DNA from: Chytridium lagenaria
Lineage: Eukaryota; Chytridiomycota; Chytridiomycetes; Chytridiales; Chytridiaceae
Reading direction: 5' to 3'
DNA length: 64,000 nucleotides
NCBI GenBank assembly: GCA_025449115.1
Contig: JAHLKC010000003.1
Span: 496,001 to 560,000, forward strand
In this document: positions 1 through 10,683 of the stretch, piece after piece
How the letters are laid out: each line of letters starts with the position of its first letter
Position numbering within the stretch: the first letter of the stretch is position 1
Made by a program: the position numbers and the translations under genes
The notes under the pieces: generated by a model
Databases searched by the model: none
Told to the model about the DNA's origin: nothing
The model's input: only the letters and a program-made list of their open reading frames with translations

Positions 1-2576
1 CACGCTTTACGTGTAGACGCGTCGGTGGAGGTCCGGAGAAGATGTTTAGAGGTTTTAGGCAGGATTGTGGATGTCAGGGAGGGGAGGAGTGGTTTTCGAT
101 CGTATATCGGATGGTAAGAGGGCAGTATCCGTTTGAGGATGGGGGAGGAGTTGGAGTGATTGATGATGAGGGGGAACGGGATGAGGGGGTTATGGAGGCT
201 AAAAGGAGGGTTATTGGGTTTGGACAGAGATATCATATGGAGTGGTTGTATCCGAGGGTTGGTGGCGTGGTGGGGAAGGGAGGTATGGGGTTTGTAGGGG
301 GACGGGAGGAGGGGATTTGGAAGGGGGATAGTGGGTTTCAGTTTCCGGAGTTTGGGGATGGGAAACGGAAGTCAGAGAAAAAATACCGAGATCTGGAGAA
401 AGTGAGAGGAACGCGTGAAAGGCGGAAGAAAGTACGTGATATGCGTGAAAAAATGGAGACGTTGAAATCGATGGAGAAGATTGGGGAGATGGATGTCGAG
501 GAGCAGATGAGGGATATTTTAAAAGAGGATGGAGACTGTTTTATCGAGGATCGTGCATATTCAATTGCAGAGGAATCTTATCATCCTCTTATTGTGGGGT
601 TAGAGGATATGTCGAAAAACATGGATGACGTCCAACTTAAAGAAAAATCGCGGCACCAAATCTTAGCACTGACGAATTGAACAACTTACCTCAACAGGTA
701 GGAAACTTTCTGTTCGTTGCAAATCGCTAACATATCAAACCAGCGTAACGCTGATCTCGACAACGCTATACCATGGGAAGACCCTAGCATCCTCTTTAAA
801 GGATCTGAGCGATATCTTCAAGAAGCCTTTGCGCTGGTCGACGATGAAGTTAGGCGATCTTTGGCGTCGTCGCCTGTTGCTGTGTTTACACCAGGACGCG
901 CGAGGAATGTAGATTTAGAACGGATTTTGGAGGAGGAGGAAGAGGAGACCCTGAGAGAGGTGCTCTCTAAGAGGCTTCAGGATAGCGTTTTAAATGGTAC
1001 GCCGACGGGGATGCCGTGGCGGGAAGTGGTGTGAACGCGGATGAGCTTGGTGTGGATGTGGAAGATGATCATCGTGTTGTGGACGAGTGTGCTCAAAGCC
1101 GAGGGATGCCTTATGAAACGGAGAGTGATCGTGAAATTGGGGATGAGCCTGCTCAGAGCCAAGAGATGCTTCATGAATCGTTGCGATCGAGTCATCTGGG
1201 TTCAAAGGCCAACTTTTTACATGTAAACGGTGACATAACAACACAACCGTCTTATCCGCTACAACATCCACACGCCATCCCAACTATCACAAAAGACGCT
1301 AGTACTAGCATTTCGTTCTCGGATTTTATTCGAGTTCAACAACCCTCGTATCTTCGCTGAAAAGGCTACCTCGATGGGTGATTTTGCTGCCCTCGACGTC
1401 AAAGAGTCCAAAGGTGTGCAATACGATTCGGTAGAGTCTCCGTCACATCCAAACGTGGAGTCCTCAGTGGACCGGATGATGAGTTTTGAGGAAATTGTGT
1501 CGAGAGAGGGGGGTGGACGCCAAGGAACGGTGGATTTGGATGCGTTTTTAGCAGGCGGGGAGGGAGAGATGGAGAACATGGCTTCACGGATGGGTTTGGG
1601 GCCGTTGGGGGAGAGGTTTTTCCGAAACTGGCCGAGTCGAATACACCGAATAAAGGGGGCAGTATGCCTGTTCAAGCGACACCCGGAAGTCCGCAAAGTT
1701 TTAACTGGTCACAATCGTCGGTTGCATCTCCCGTTCCCAGAAAGTAAAGGGAAAGATCAAAATGAACAAGGACGTGTTGATACGATACGTTCTGCTGCCG
1801 CTGAGGAAGATATGTTTGCTAGTACGCACGCGACGTGTCTTCACGCCCTTTTAACGCACTGACGGATTGGAGTTCGACGTTTACGCTGCATACCATTCGT
1901 CCACGGATGCAGGCTGCTGTAGATTTTCTGTTACGGCATTTGGTGTTTACGGCGGCGCAGAAAAAGAATTTCGGTATAGTGATTTGTATCGGGATGGAGG
2001 GAGAGGTTTAAGTTTTGGGAGTGGGTTTCTTCTTGGCAGTACTTCGATGATGTCGTTGGGGACGATAGATTTTGGAGATGATGAGATGGTGCCTGAGGGG
2101 TTGCATTTGATGTTGAGGGAAGTTTTTAAGTTAGATGCGGTGTTGATGGTGGAACTGTGTGCGGGTATGAGTATGGGGATGAAGGGTGTCATGACGGGGA
2201 ATCCAAAGAATAAGTTGAAGATATTGTAAGTTTACTCTTCTTTGTTCGTAACCTGACGCATTTTGTTGACAGGCTCTCCGGTCTCTACGACGTACACTGT
2301 CATCTCCTCCCTACTTCACGCGCACTGTTTGATGTTGAAAAGGAGATGGGGAAGTTGACGACTGCTCAGGCTATGGTTGTGATTAGGGACCAGGTTATGT
2401 TGCAAAGGGTTACCGCGAAAGATAGGAGGGACTCTAGAATGTTTTTTCCAGGGTTGTATAGAATGAGAGCTGCAGCCATCGTTGTCGAGATGGGGTGGGG
2501 CTGGAGAAGATATGACGTTTGTGGCGTGGTTAAATGGGTTGGTGAACGCGTAGCGTGTATTTATGTGCCTGTTTAA
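1..2576 (+). CDS. Unrecognised multi-exon gene, 5' end outside window
   Basis: I do not recognise this gene. Frame 1 is open from the first base and reads a HEAT-like segment (VDASVEVRRRCLEVLGRIV), so the gene probably starts upstream. It then slips into the frame that runs to about 676. That part carries a charged helix rich in K, R and E near residues 105-150. A plausible intron lies at about 691-741, with a CTAAC branch site and a CAG acceptor, and joins to a segment beginning RNADLDNAIPWEDPS. Open stretches follow at 717-1034, 1016-1360, 1374-1862 and 1867-2229. A GTAAG...ACAG intron at about 2227-2272 leads to the last exon, which ends at 2576. The middle is low-complexity and acidic; the last 200 residues look globular. 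Exons are a best guess, and two neighbouring genes cannot be excluded. Confidence 0.4.
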
Positions 2577-2745
2577 TTATTGTATATCTTTGTTGTTTAT
2601 TTGCGTAGACGCCAGTCGGAATGAGGAATAGTTTGGCTGACACCCCCTTGTCGTCACGTAATTCATTGAGTTCTGGCTGTTGTTGCGATGGCTCCTTTCC
2701 TTGTAATTGTCAGAGTTTGGCCTTCAAATTTAATTATCGAAAGTG

Positions 2746-5700
2746 ATGGCGTCGACAAACGACCCACTATCCCCAAAGAACTCAAAGGCCATGGCCCAAC
2801 GACCCCCTTCAAAGATGCCTGACATCGTCGACGCAAAGTCAAAGCAGTCAGACACGACAGCCCTCTTTGAGTCCCTGCATGCAAAGCGATACGTCGCTGG
2901 ATTTATGTACAAGATTGACGAGCTGGGAGTCACTGGCAAGCCCTTGGGTCCTCCCATCGCTGGAGTCTGGGCGAAATGGTGGGCGGAACTATGGGGTCCT
3001 TATCTTCATCTTTGGAGAATCCCTGAAGATCTTGCCGCAAAGCCTTACTACCCACAACCATCGGTGGAGTCCATTTTGACGAATGAGGCTTCCAGTGATG
3101 AACCGGATTACGTTACAGGGATCAAGAACAGCAGCGCACCGCTTACCCTAAATATCGCGATGCTGTCGTCGAGATGTTGCCGTATGGTTATTCACCTGTT
3201 CCCAGCACTACACTAGTCACCCCAATGCCACCTATTCCCTACGACAACTTTCTCGCTCTCAACACGGCGGGATCAAACCTCTTTCACCTGTCCCTCAGAT
3301 CATCCATCGCCGCCAATGCTGGGCAGGAGCGTTTCGTCTCGCATCTTTCGAGGCCTCACGCGTTAATGAACACCATACCCTTAAGATCCTTGGAACCCCA
3401 GCGATGAAGATCTTGTTGGACCAATTTTGGTCTAAAACCGTTTGCAACGCTTGGGAACGTCGGAAAACACTTTAAAGAAATTCATTACGAAGGTCAGGTC
3501 AAAGTTCGGCTTTGCTATGGGCCCGAGTTTGTGGATTATTATGTTGTCATTAGTAATAGAGCTGAAACGCCCGGTTCTGGGTCAACAAAGGAGTCTGGGT
3601 CGTTTAGGAAATTTATATCTGCTGTTGGAAGAAAAAGAATCAAGCAGAGGCTGCTGCACCTGTTGAACAACCTGTGGCGCTGAAACGTGCCGAAATTGCG
3701 TTTTTTGGGTCACGAACGGATGCACATAATAATCAGAGACCAGTGTTTCGGTTTGAGCATGTTCGACATGTGTATGAGGATTTGACAACGGGAGTTGTTG
3801 GGAAAGGTGGGGTGATTGTTAAAATTGAGGGGTGTTGGTTATACCTGATAAAGATAAACGGCGGTCAGAATACAAGCCAATGACGAATGAACCGAGGTCG
3901 ATGGCGTATCCTGGGGCGGGGTTTGAGAATATTGATCCGATAAGTGATATGGCTGTTGGAGTCGACGCGAGGCCTCGACCGCAACACTTCCATATTATGT
4001 TACCCGATGATGCAGTTGAAGCGAATCATTGGATTGTTGCAACGCTTGCTGCGTTTCATCTTGATGCAGACTTGGGGACGAGGGAGAAAGAGATTGAGGA
4101 TGGGGAGGTTGGGGTGGTGGGGAAGGAGACGGCTTGGGGTTTGTTGTATTTATCACCGGATGATATAGCGGGGTTGGCGATGTCGCCTGAGACGCTTGGG
4201 GAGGTCAAGTTGAGGTTCGCAAAGGTTTTTAATGATAAGAGTGGGGCAAAGAGGGCGGGTTATCTTGAGGGATGGAATGACGCGGTTGGGCAGGGGACGA
4301 CCGCGAGGAATGCGTATGAGAGACAGGAGATTGAGGGGAAGGCGAAGGGGTTGGTAGAGTGGTTGACAAAGGCAAAAGAGGAGGCGGGTGGTGGTAAATT
4401 GAAGTCAAAGAAGGAGAGTATGATTTCGCCGATTATAAACGTGACAGAACCAACGGTCGAAAGGAAGACGGCAGATGTGGAGAAGAAAAAGAGTAAGAGG
4501 TTGTCGGCTATTTCAGCGACTTCGCAGGTATCGGAGAAGAGGATATCAAGGAAGAAGACGACGGATTCGAGAAAATCGACAAAGAGCGTGGAGCTAAAGA
4601 GTGTGGTTGCCCGTGAGAGTTTGGAGGAGGAAGGGGACGAGGTGGACGAGAATGGAGAAAAGATGAAGAAGCATGAAGAGGGTGAAGACGGTGTCGAAGG
4701 GGATGAAGATTCTGATAAGAGTGATTCTGCGACGGGGGAAAGTGGGGAGGGTGGCAGTACGGAGGAATCCGATGGAGACGAAGAGAGCAGTGAGATCGAC
4801 GAAAACGATGAAGAGAAGAGTGAGACTGATTCCGAATCCAAACCTGCAGGGCCGGTATTTGTCACCACCGATCTCGTCCTTCTGGCTCTTCCCATTCTTC
4901 AGCCAAATGGCATTTGGATTTGGCAGTACCAATTCGCCGATAAGGAGACTTACCAACCGCAGCCTAACATGGAGATAGTGGCGCAAGCCCCTGCTGTACC
5001 TTTTGATAAGAAGGGTATCGCCGTAGCCATGGAAAGAGACGATGAGTCTGACGAGGAAGATGGTGACGATGGGGAGGAGTCTTCGGGAGATGATGAGGAT
5101 GATGGAAGTGAGGAAAGCAGTGATGGGGAAGAGATTGTTGAGGGCGGGAAGGATAGTGCAAGTATTCGCCGTGGATCGCTGTTAGTGGCAGGCGCGCCAG
5201 GCGTTGGAGCCAGCAGCGCTGAAACCGAGCAACTGATTCCCCCCAAAAAATCCAAGAAGGCAGCGGTAGCAGCTGACGGTAGTGATGATGAAGGGAGTAT
5301 CAGTGAAGGCAGTGGGTCGGGCACGGAGAGCGGAGAAAGCGGTGAGAGTGAGGAAGAAGATGACGAAGAGTATGAGGAAGAACAACCTGATGCTCTTCGT
5401 CAGCCTTTGTTGCAGCAAAATATGATGATTCCCGGGCTTATACCTGGATTGTTACCGCTACAACCCGGATTTATGTTACCCAATATGATGGGTCAGACTC
5501 CGATGCCAATGACGCAGGATGGGATGCAAGTCGCACCATCTGAGCGTAGCTACGACGATGATGACGATGATGATGCAGTAAGTAGATTATTTCGGAGAGG
5601 TTTGTGTCAAACCTAATCCTGTTGATAGCCCGTTAGCAGAGAAAAGTTCAGACTGTTTGCCGAAAACTCACTTCTAGCGCAACTTCCCGACAAAACACCC

Positions 5701-7309
5701 GATGGCATGCTAGTAGACAAGCGGGGTAGCTCAAGACCGTCGGGCCCACTTGTCCGTCTCGACGCAGACACTCTCGAAGTTCAAGAACGTGCCATGACCC
5801 ATCGTCAAGCCCTTGCAGCGAAAGTCGCCGGTAACAAGGATACCTCCGCTGTGGTTTCACGCCAACATAACCACGGTCACCACGACTCAGGTCCTCTCAT
5901 CGGCATCCCTGCAAGCACGAAACCTAAGATTTCTGGCGGATTGCTTGCAGAGGTAGATAGAAGGGAAAAGGAGAAGGAGATGTTGAAAAAATGGGTCAGT
6001 ATCGACCTGGGATTGGGGACCTTCACCGCGGCCACCTCCGCCGGGTGCACCTCCAGGTATGCCGGGTATGGGCGGTTACTCTCCTTATGGTGCACCTTAT
6101 CCGTATCCCGGCGGGTACCTTATCCGCCTCCTATGTATGGCGGATATCCTTATCCGGCGTATCCGTACGGACCTTACCCGCCTCCGCATATGCAACAGAT
6201 GCCTGGAGGGATGCCACCGAATATACAGCAAGGCATGTCTCCAAATATGCCACCAAATATAGGTCCAAATATGCCACCTGGGATGCCACCCCAGATGCAG
6301 TACCCTGTGAGTGAATGGGGGGAGGCTTACGATGATCCCATGATCGTGCATCACGCGAATGTTCTTAGGGAGCAATGGCTTGAAAGCGAAAGGTAGATAT
6401 CCGATGTTGGTTTTAAGTTTACTAACTCTTTGCAGGATGAAGGAACGTCAACGTATCTTAGAAGAGGAGAAGTCCTCCGCCGCAGGGCCCATACGGTACG
6501 CCTGTTCTACAAAGATTTCCTACTATTTATTTAATGATTAACAAGTGATCTTTGCTCAGGCCCTCCAACATGCAACCACAACAATACCTCCAACGGCCAC
6601 CCACGACGTTTACGGTCGCCCTCACTCTGACTCAACCGGCTCAAGTCACAAGCATGGTGGCCGTTCTAACTCTCCTGAAAGGAAGCCTAAAAAAAGTCGA
6701 AACGCAGAGACGAAAGCGGGACAGAAAGTGAGAGTGGTAGGGATGATAGTGGAAGCGACGAAAATCCTACACCACAAAAGGAGTCAAACCTGACGGCGCG
6801 TCACCGTTATTGAAGGGCAAAAGCAACCCGGCAAGAATGATGAATCCGATACGAGCGATTCGTCAAGCACTGATGATAGCTCCAGTGATGATGGCCTCGC
6901 GTACAACCGACAGCGTCTTTCCAAAGTTCCTACACCTTACGGCAAACCCCCTAATCAACAACAACGTATGTCCTACATGCCGCAACAATACGGTACAGGT
7001 CCATACGGTCCGCATCCAACTACTACCCGCAGAGCTATAACGCTCCGGTAATATGAATACAAGACCACAGCAAGTTCAAGCTACACCGGTCGTGAATTAC
7101 TTGGCGAGCGGAAACGTCCACCGAGAATGGGGGCGGCACCGGCTGTTGCGGCGAACAATAGTGATGAGGAGGAAGACGAGGAAGTGATTAGACAAAGAAG
7201 ACAAAAAGAACGGGAGATGAAGGAGCAGGCGGTTAAGGCTGCTGAAGAGGAGAAGAAGAGGCGGTTGAGGAGAAGAGGTGTTGAAGTGGACGATGGTGAT
7301 AACAAGTGA
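2746..7309 (+). CDS. CAF120: Caf120/Skg3-like PH-domain protein
   Basis: Large fungal PH-domain protein resembling Caf120/Skg3, which in yeast associates with CCR4-NOT or sites of polarity. The N-terminal region reads FMYKIDELGVTGKPL and later WWAELWGPYLHLW, a PH fold with the family's long insert; NTAGSNLFHL and WAGAFRLASFEASRVNEHHT continue it. A second conserved block runs from about 3430 to 4170. A very acidic D/E/S-rich linker covers 4620-5400. The C-terminal third is rich in proline, glycine, tyrosine and methionine (YGGYPYPAYPYGPYPPP) and ends in a charged helix before the stop at 7309. An intron at about 5579-5628 is clear. The frame slips within the PH region, at the A run near 3632 and around 6000-6120, so the gene is listed as one span. 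The ATG at 2746 opens the conserved frame. Family placement is from memory of its sequence pattern. Confidence 0.75.
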
Positions 7310-7709
7310 TTGGGGGTCAATTTTAGCAGAATTAGAACGCGTATCGCCGCGTGGACCCGCCTCAATCTGTTATTGGTTGAATGAACATATCCTGTAGCAA
7401 TGAAGTTTTAGTTGTTTTTGTTTCTTTTTTTGTTTATTGTAACGCGCGTACTTTTTTATTTTTATCGTCTTGTTTCCTTGTATTTTTGTATGTTGTTCGT
7501 TGTCTTTCAAGCAAAAACTGAAAAAAATTATTATTTTGTGGAAAACCTGAAGCTGCTTGCTGACCATCAACAACAGAAAAACTCTGCCGCAGTTAATCAT
7601 TTCTCCAGGTGAGAACGAGCAACGCTTCAACGAGGATTCTCAAGAAGAAAGCAAGAAGCAAGAAAGGGCGTGAAGCATCATCGTTGTTCTGCAGAATACT
7701 CGCTTGGAC
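7310..7709. other. AT-rich intergenic spacer before NUP35
   Basis: About 400 bases separate the Caf120-like stop from the NUP35 start. The stretch 7410-7600 is strongly T-rich on the plus strand and holds no convincing ORF. It probably contains the 3' UTR of the upstream gene and the promoter and 5' UTR of NUP35. A GTGAG at 7609 could be a splice donor of a 5' UTR intron. Confidence 0.4.
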
Positions 7710-9026
7710 ATGTACCAGTCACCGTCATTTGCATCTTCAGTTGGGTCGGTCAATATTCGAAGACAAGGGCTGGAGGGATACGGCGGCCTTGGAGGACTGG
7801 CAAGTTCTCCATATGGTGGTGGTCACTCTACAGGTGGAAGGGACGCTGCATGGTCGAATGATGGATACTCGGGGAGCTTTGCATCAAGAAGCTTTTCCAA
7901 AGGCGACTTGTCAAGACCCCAGAGCCCTTACAGAGACGTTTTAGACAATGGCTCCTTCCATGGATCCATTCTCGAGCAGCAAGCTCATCAAACTCCCAAC
8001 GGAGTGGATCCTCGCAACAATCAACCGCAGCAACAATACCTTCCAACGTTTCTTATGAACACTGTCCGTGATAGTCCGGACATGAGGAACTCTGGGCGTG
8101 GGCTTTTGAGTCGATCTGGGGGAAGTTCTGGGTGGGGTTACTCTGCTCGGAATAGATCACGATCGAGGTCTCCTACGGCTCATCATCGTCGGACTGGTTC
8201 ATCACAGAGCGATGAGTATGGGATGGAGGGTTACGGATCGCCGTCATCCCCTCGCTCGGGTCGACTTCAGATGTCCATGTCGATGGAGGACGCTCCTCCT
8301 ATTGCGGTGTTGGATGAAATGCCGATGGGGGTTACGTCTATGTCAAGAGCCCCAGTACGGTCAGGCATCAGCAGTGGGCTTCAGGAACAAAATCAGATGG
8401 GGATGGGGATGGGAGGACGGACTTCTATGTTCAATGGAGGGTTAGTTAGTGAAAGTAGGCCGCAGGCCGCTTTCACCAATAAGGTTCGCATTTTGGGGTT
8501 CCCGCCAGACAAGGTCAATGAGGTGTATTATCAATTTGCAACGTATGGGGAGATTGTTAACACAATTTACGAGAACGGCTCAAATTTCTTGGTAATTGAG
8601 TACGCTCGAGGAGAGAGCTGTGTGAAGGCTCTTCGTATGGATCAAACAATGCTGTGGGACGCAAACATGGTCGTCGTCACCCGAATAACGGAGCCCAAAT
8701 TTGACTCTTGGAGAGAACAAGAAATCCAGCCCGTCTCAAAACCCACGTCGCCAGCAAGAAAAGTTTTGGATACGTTCTCAATTCCTCAAGTCCCAACAGA
8801 AGGTTTTAATAAGGCAGACTCAGCGGTCTCGTCGCTGTCTGGAGATTACAATCAAGAAAAGTTGCAAGGGTTGAATGTTGGGAATAAGCGGACTCATGTG
8901 AGTACGCTTGAGAGGGAGAATGTGGTTGTGAAGAAACCTCGATATCTGGATGATGATACCAATGTGCCCTCGATCAATCCGCCGAGCCTTTGGAGCAAAT
9001 TGTTGAATGTGGTATTTGGATGGTGA
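7710..9026 (+). CDS. NUP35: Nucleoporin NUP35/Nup53
   Basis: Component of the inner ring of the nuclear pore that links to Nup93/Nic96-type partners and to the pore membrane. A single open frame of about 438 residues starts at ATG 7710. The first 240 residues are disordered and rich in S, G, R and M. The Nup35-type RRM follows at about residues 255-335, with KVRILGFPPDKVNEVYYQF, a YGEI turn, FLVIEYARGESCVKAL and MVVVTRITEP. The protein ends PSLWSKLLNVVFGW, the amphipathic C-terminal helix by which this family binds membranes. No intron is needed, which is unusual among the neighbouring genes. Length fits fungal Nup53 proteins. The divergent N-terminus makes an upstream exon possible. Confidence 0.92.
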   Translation: MYQSPSFASSVGSVNIRRQGLEGYGGLGGLASSPYGGGHSTGGRDAAWSNDGYSGSFASRSFSKGDLSRPQSPYRDVLDNGSFHGSILEQQAHQTPNGVDPRNNQPQQQYLPTFLMNTVRDSPDMRNSGRGLLSRSGGSSGWGYSARNRSRSRSPTAHHRRTGSSQSDEYGMEGYGSPSSPRSGRLQMSMSMEDAPPIAVLDEMPMGVTSMSRAPVRSGISSGLQEQNQMGMGMGGRTSMFNGGLVSESRPQAAFTNKVRILGFPPDKVNEVYYQFATYGEIVNTIYENGSNFLVIEYARGESCVKALRMDQTMLWDANMVVVTRITEPKFDSWREQEIQPVSKPTSPARKVLDTFSIPQVPTEGFNKADSAVSSLSGDYNQEKLQGLNVGNKRTHVSTLERENVVVKKPRYLDDDTNVPSINPPSLWSKLLNVVFGW

Positions 9027-9214
9027 ATCCAGTTTGTTAGTGGGAGGAGAGATTGGAATTTATATCTGTATGAGAGAATATTAAAGTGTATTTATTACCC
9101 CGCTTACGCCGTTATACCCGCGAGTTTTATGGGTTTTTTACCTTACTTTCCAACGTGTCGTTGGTTAAAAGCCCGACCTTTGATCGGGGTCGAGTTTGTC
9201 CCGTTTTTTTCGCC

Positions 9215-10611
9215 ATGTCCAAGTCAATTGATCTGAGTGAGGCATCGCATGCAAAGCGTCTTCCAGACTGACTGAAATTGTTATTCTTGCAGGCAAGCCG
9301 CGTCACGATCAGTCCACGTACTGGGGACGTCTGAAGCATTTCGCTGAAGTCACAGATCCAAGGTTCTCTCAAAGATACATGTTTTATGGCCTCTGATCTA
9401 GACTCCCCCAACGATTAGAAACCTTTTTGCAACAAATAAGACCTTGAATGAAGCCAAGGCTATTGTAGATGATTTCAAAAACGGAAAGCCCACTTCTGCA
9501 ACCACAGAGCAGCTATGGCAGGCAAAGAAGCGTAAGTTTTCTATCTTCTTACTTGCAGTGTTTTCTCATCACTTTCTCAGTGGTCGACAGCACTTTCCAT
9601 CCTGATACCGGAGAAAAGATCTTGCTGCCGTTCCGTATGGCTTCCTTTGTTCCTACGAATGCTTTAATTGTGGCTGGCATGTTGATGCCGAACCCAACAG
9701 TATGAAGTCCTTTATGTTGGAAGGTAAATTGACGGATGTTGTAGACAGCAGGTATCCTGTTCTGGCAATGGGTAAACCAAAGTGTGAATGTGGCATTCAA
9801 CTATTGCAACGCCAATAAGACGACTGAAATGAACATGACAGAGACAACATGTTAGCTACCCAAGTTTGCAACGTATGGCTAAACTGTTTTACCTAGATGC
9901 TTACGGAACCGCTGTTGCGTCGTCGTGCACTATCGCGCTTGGTTTAAATCATTGGGTGAAGCGTCTTAATGGGATTTCGCCGACCGCCCTCTCGCTTTTG
10001 CAGAAGGCTGTGCCGTTTACGGCGGTTGCGGCGGCTGGAACTATCAACGTTTTCCTGATGCGTCAAAAGGAGCTCACGTATAAATTATTTGCGACGTTTT
10101 TGGCTAATATGCTACTAGTGATGGTATTGCTATTCAGGATGAGAATGGTGTGATCGTTGGAAAGTCCACAGTTGCCGGATGGGATGCTATAAGTCAGGTG
10201 ATATAAGCTCTACTAATGTTCTAATCTCTTTTTCCGTCATGACCCGCCATCGTCTCTTACTCTTTATATTATCTTTATAGGTAGCAGTTTCTCGTGTTGC
10301 GACATCCTTCCCCGCCGTCTTTCTGCCCGGCATCGTCATGAGCCAGCTCGAGAAAACTAAATTCTTAAAAGCGAATCCAGACTTGCTGTACCGCTCAATC
10401 TTGTATGGTTATGGACAACTCAAGATATCAATTACTAACACTGGAACTTAGGCGTGATATGCGGCTCGCTGATGGCTGCACTCCCCTGCGCTGTCGCCAT
10501 CTTCCCGCAGATGGCAGAGATATCTGTTGACAGACTTGAACCTGAATTCAAAGTCTCGTCGGCAAGGACGGAAAACCCATTCGTACACTTTACTTTAATA
10601 GAGGCCTTTAA
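9215..10611 (+). CDS. SFXN1: Sideroflexin (mitochondrial serine/amino acid transporter)
   Basis: Multi-pass inner-membrane protein of the sideroflexin family; animal SFXN1 carries serine into mitochondria for one-carbon metabolism. In order, the sequence shows HDQSTYWGRLKHFAEVTDPR, STFHPDTGEKILLPFRMASF with VPTNALIVAGMLMPNPT, FWQWVNQSVNVAFNYCNAN, the transmembrane stretch TAVASSCTIALGLN, VPFTAVAAAGTINVFLMRQ and the C-terminal SRVATSFPAVFLPGIVM. These are the family's hallmark blocks. Introns at about 9530-9580, 9701-9745 and 10197-10280 have good GT...AG ends. Frame slips occur near 9400, 9850-9900 and at the very end, where FNRGL followed by the stop at 10609-10611 fits the usual C-terminus. 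First exon MSKSIDLSEASHAK; its donor is not certain. Confidence 0.93.
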
Positions 10612-10683
10612 AAAATATGGCGGATAACAGGCAGAGATTTTATTTATTTTTAGACGTGAAACCACAGCTTTTGAAAAGAAACC

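Noticed and set aside
4260..4895. Minus-strand 211-codon frame rich in S, F and L
   Set aside because: It is the antisense of the acidic D/E/S-rich linker of the Caf120-like gene; purine-rich coding DNA leaves the opposite strand open.
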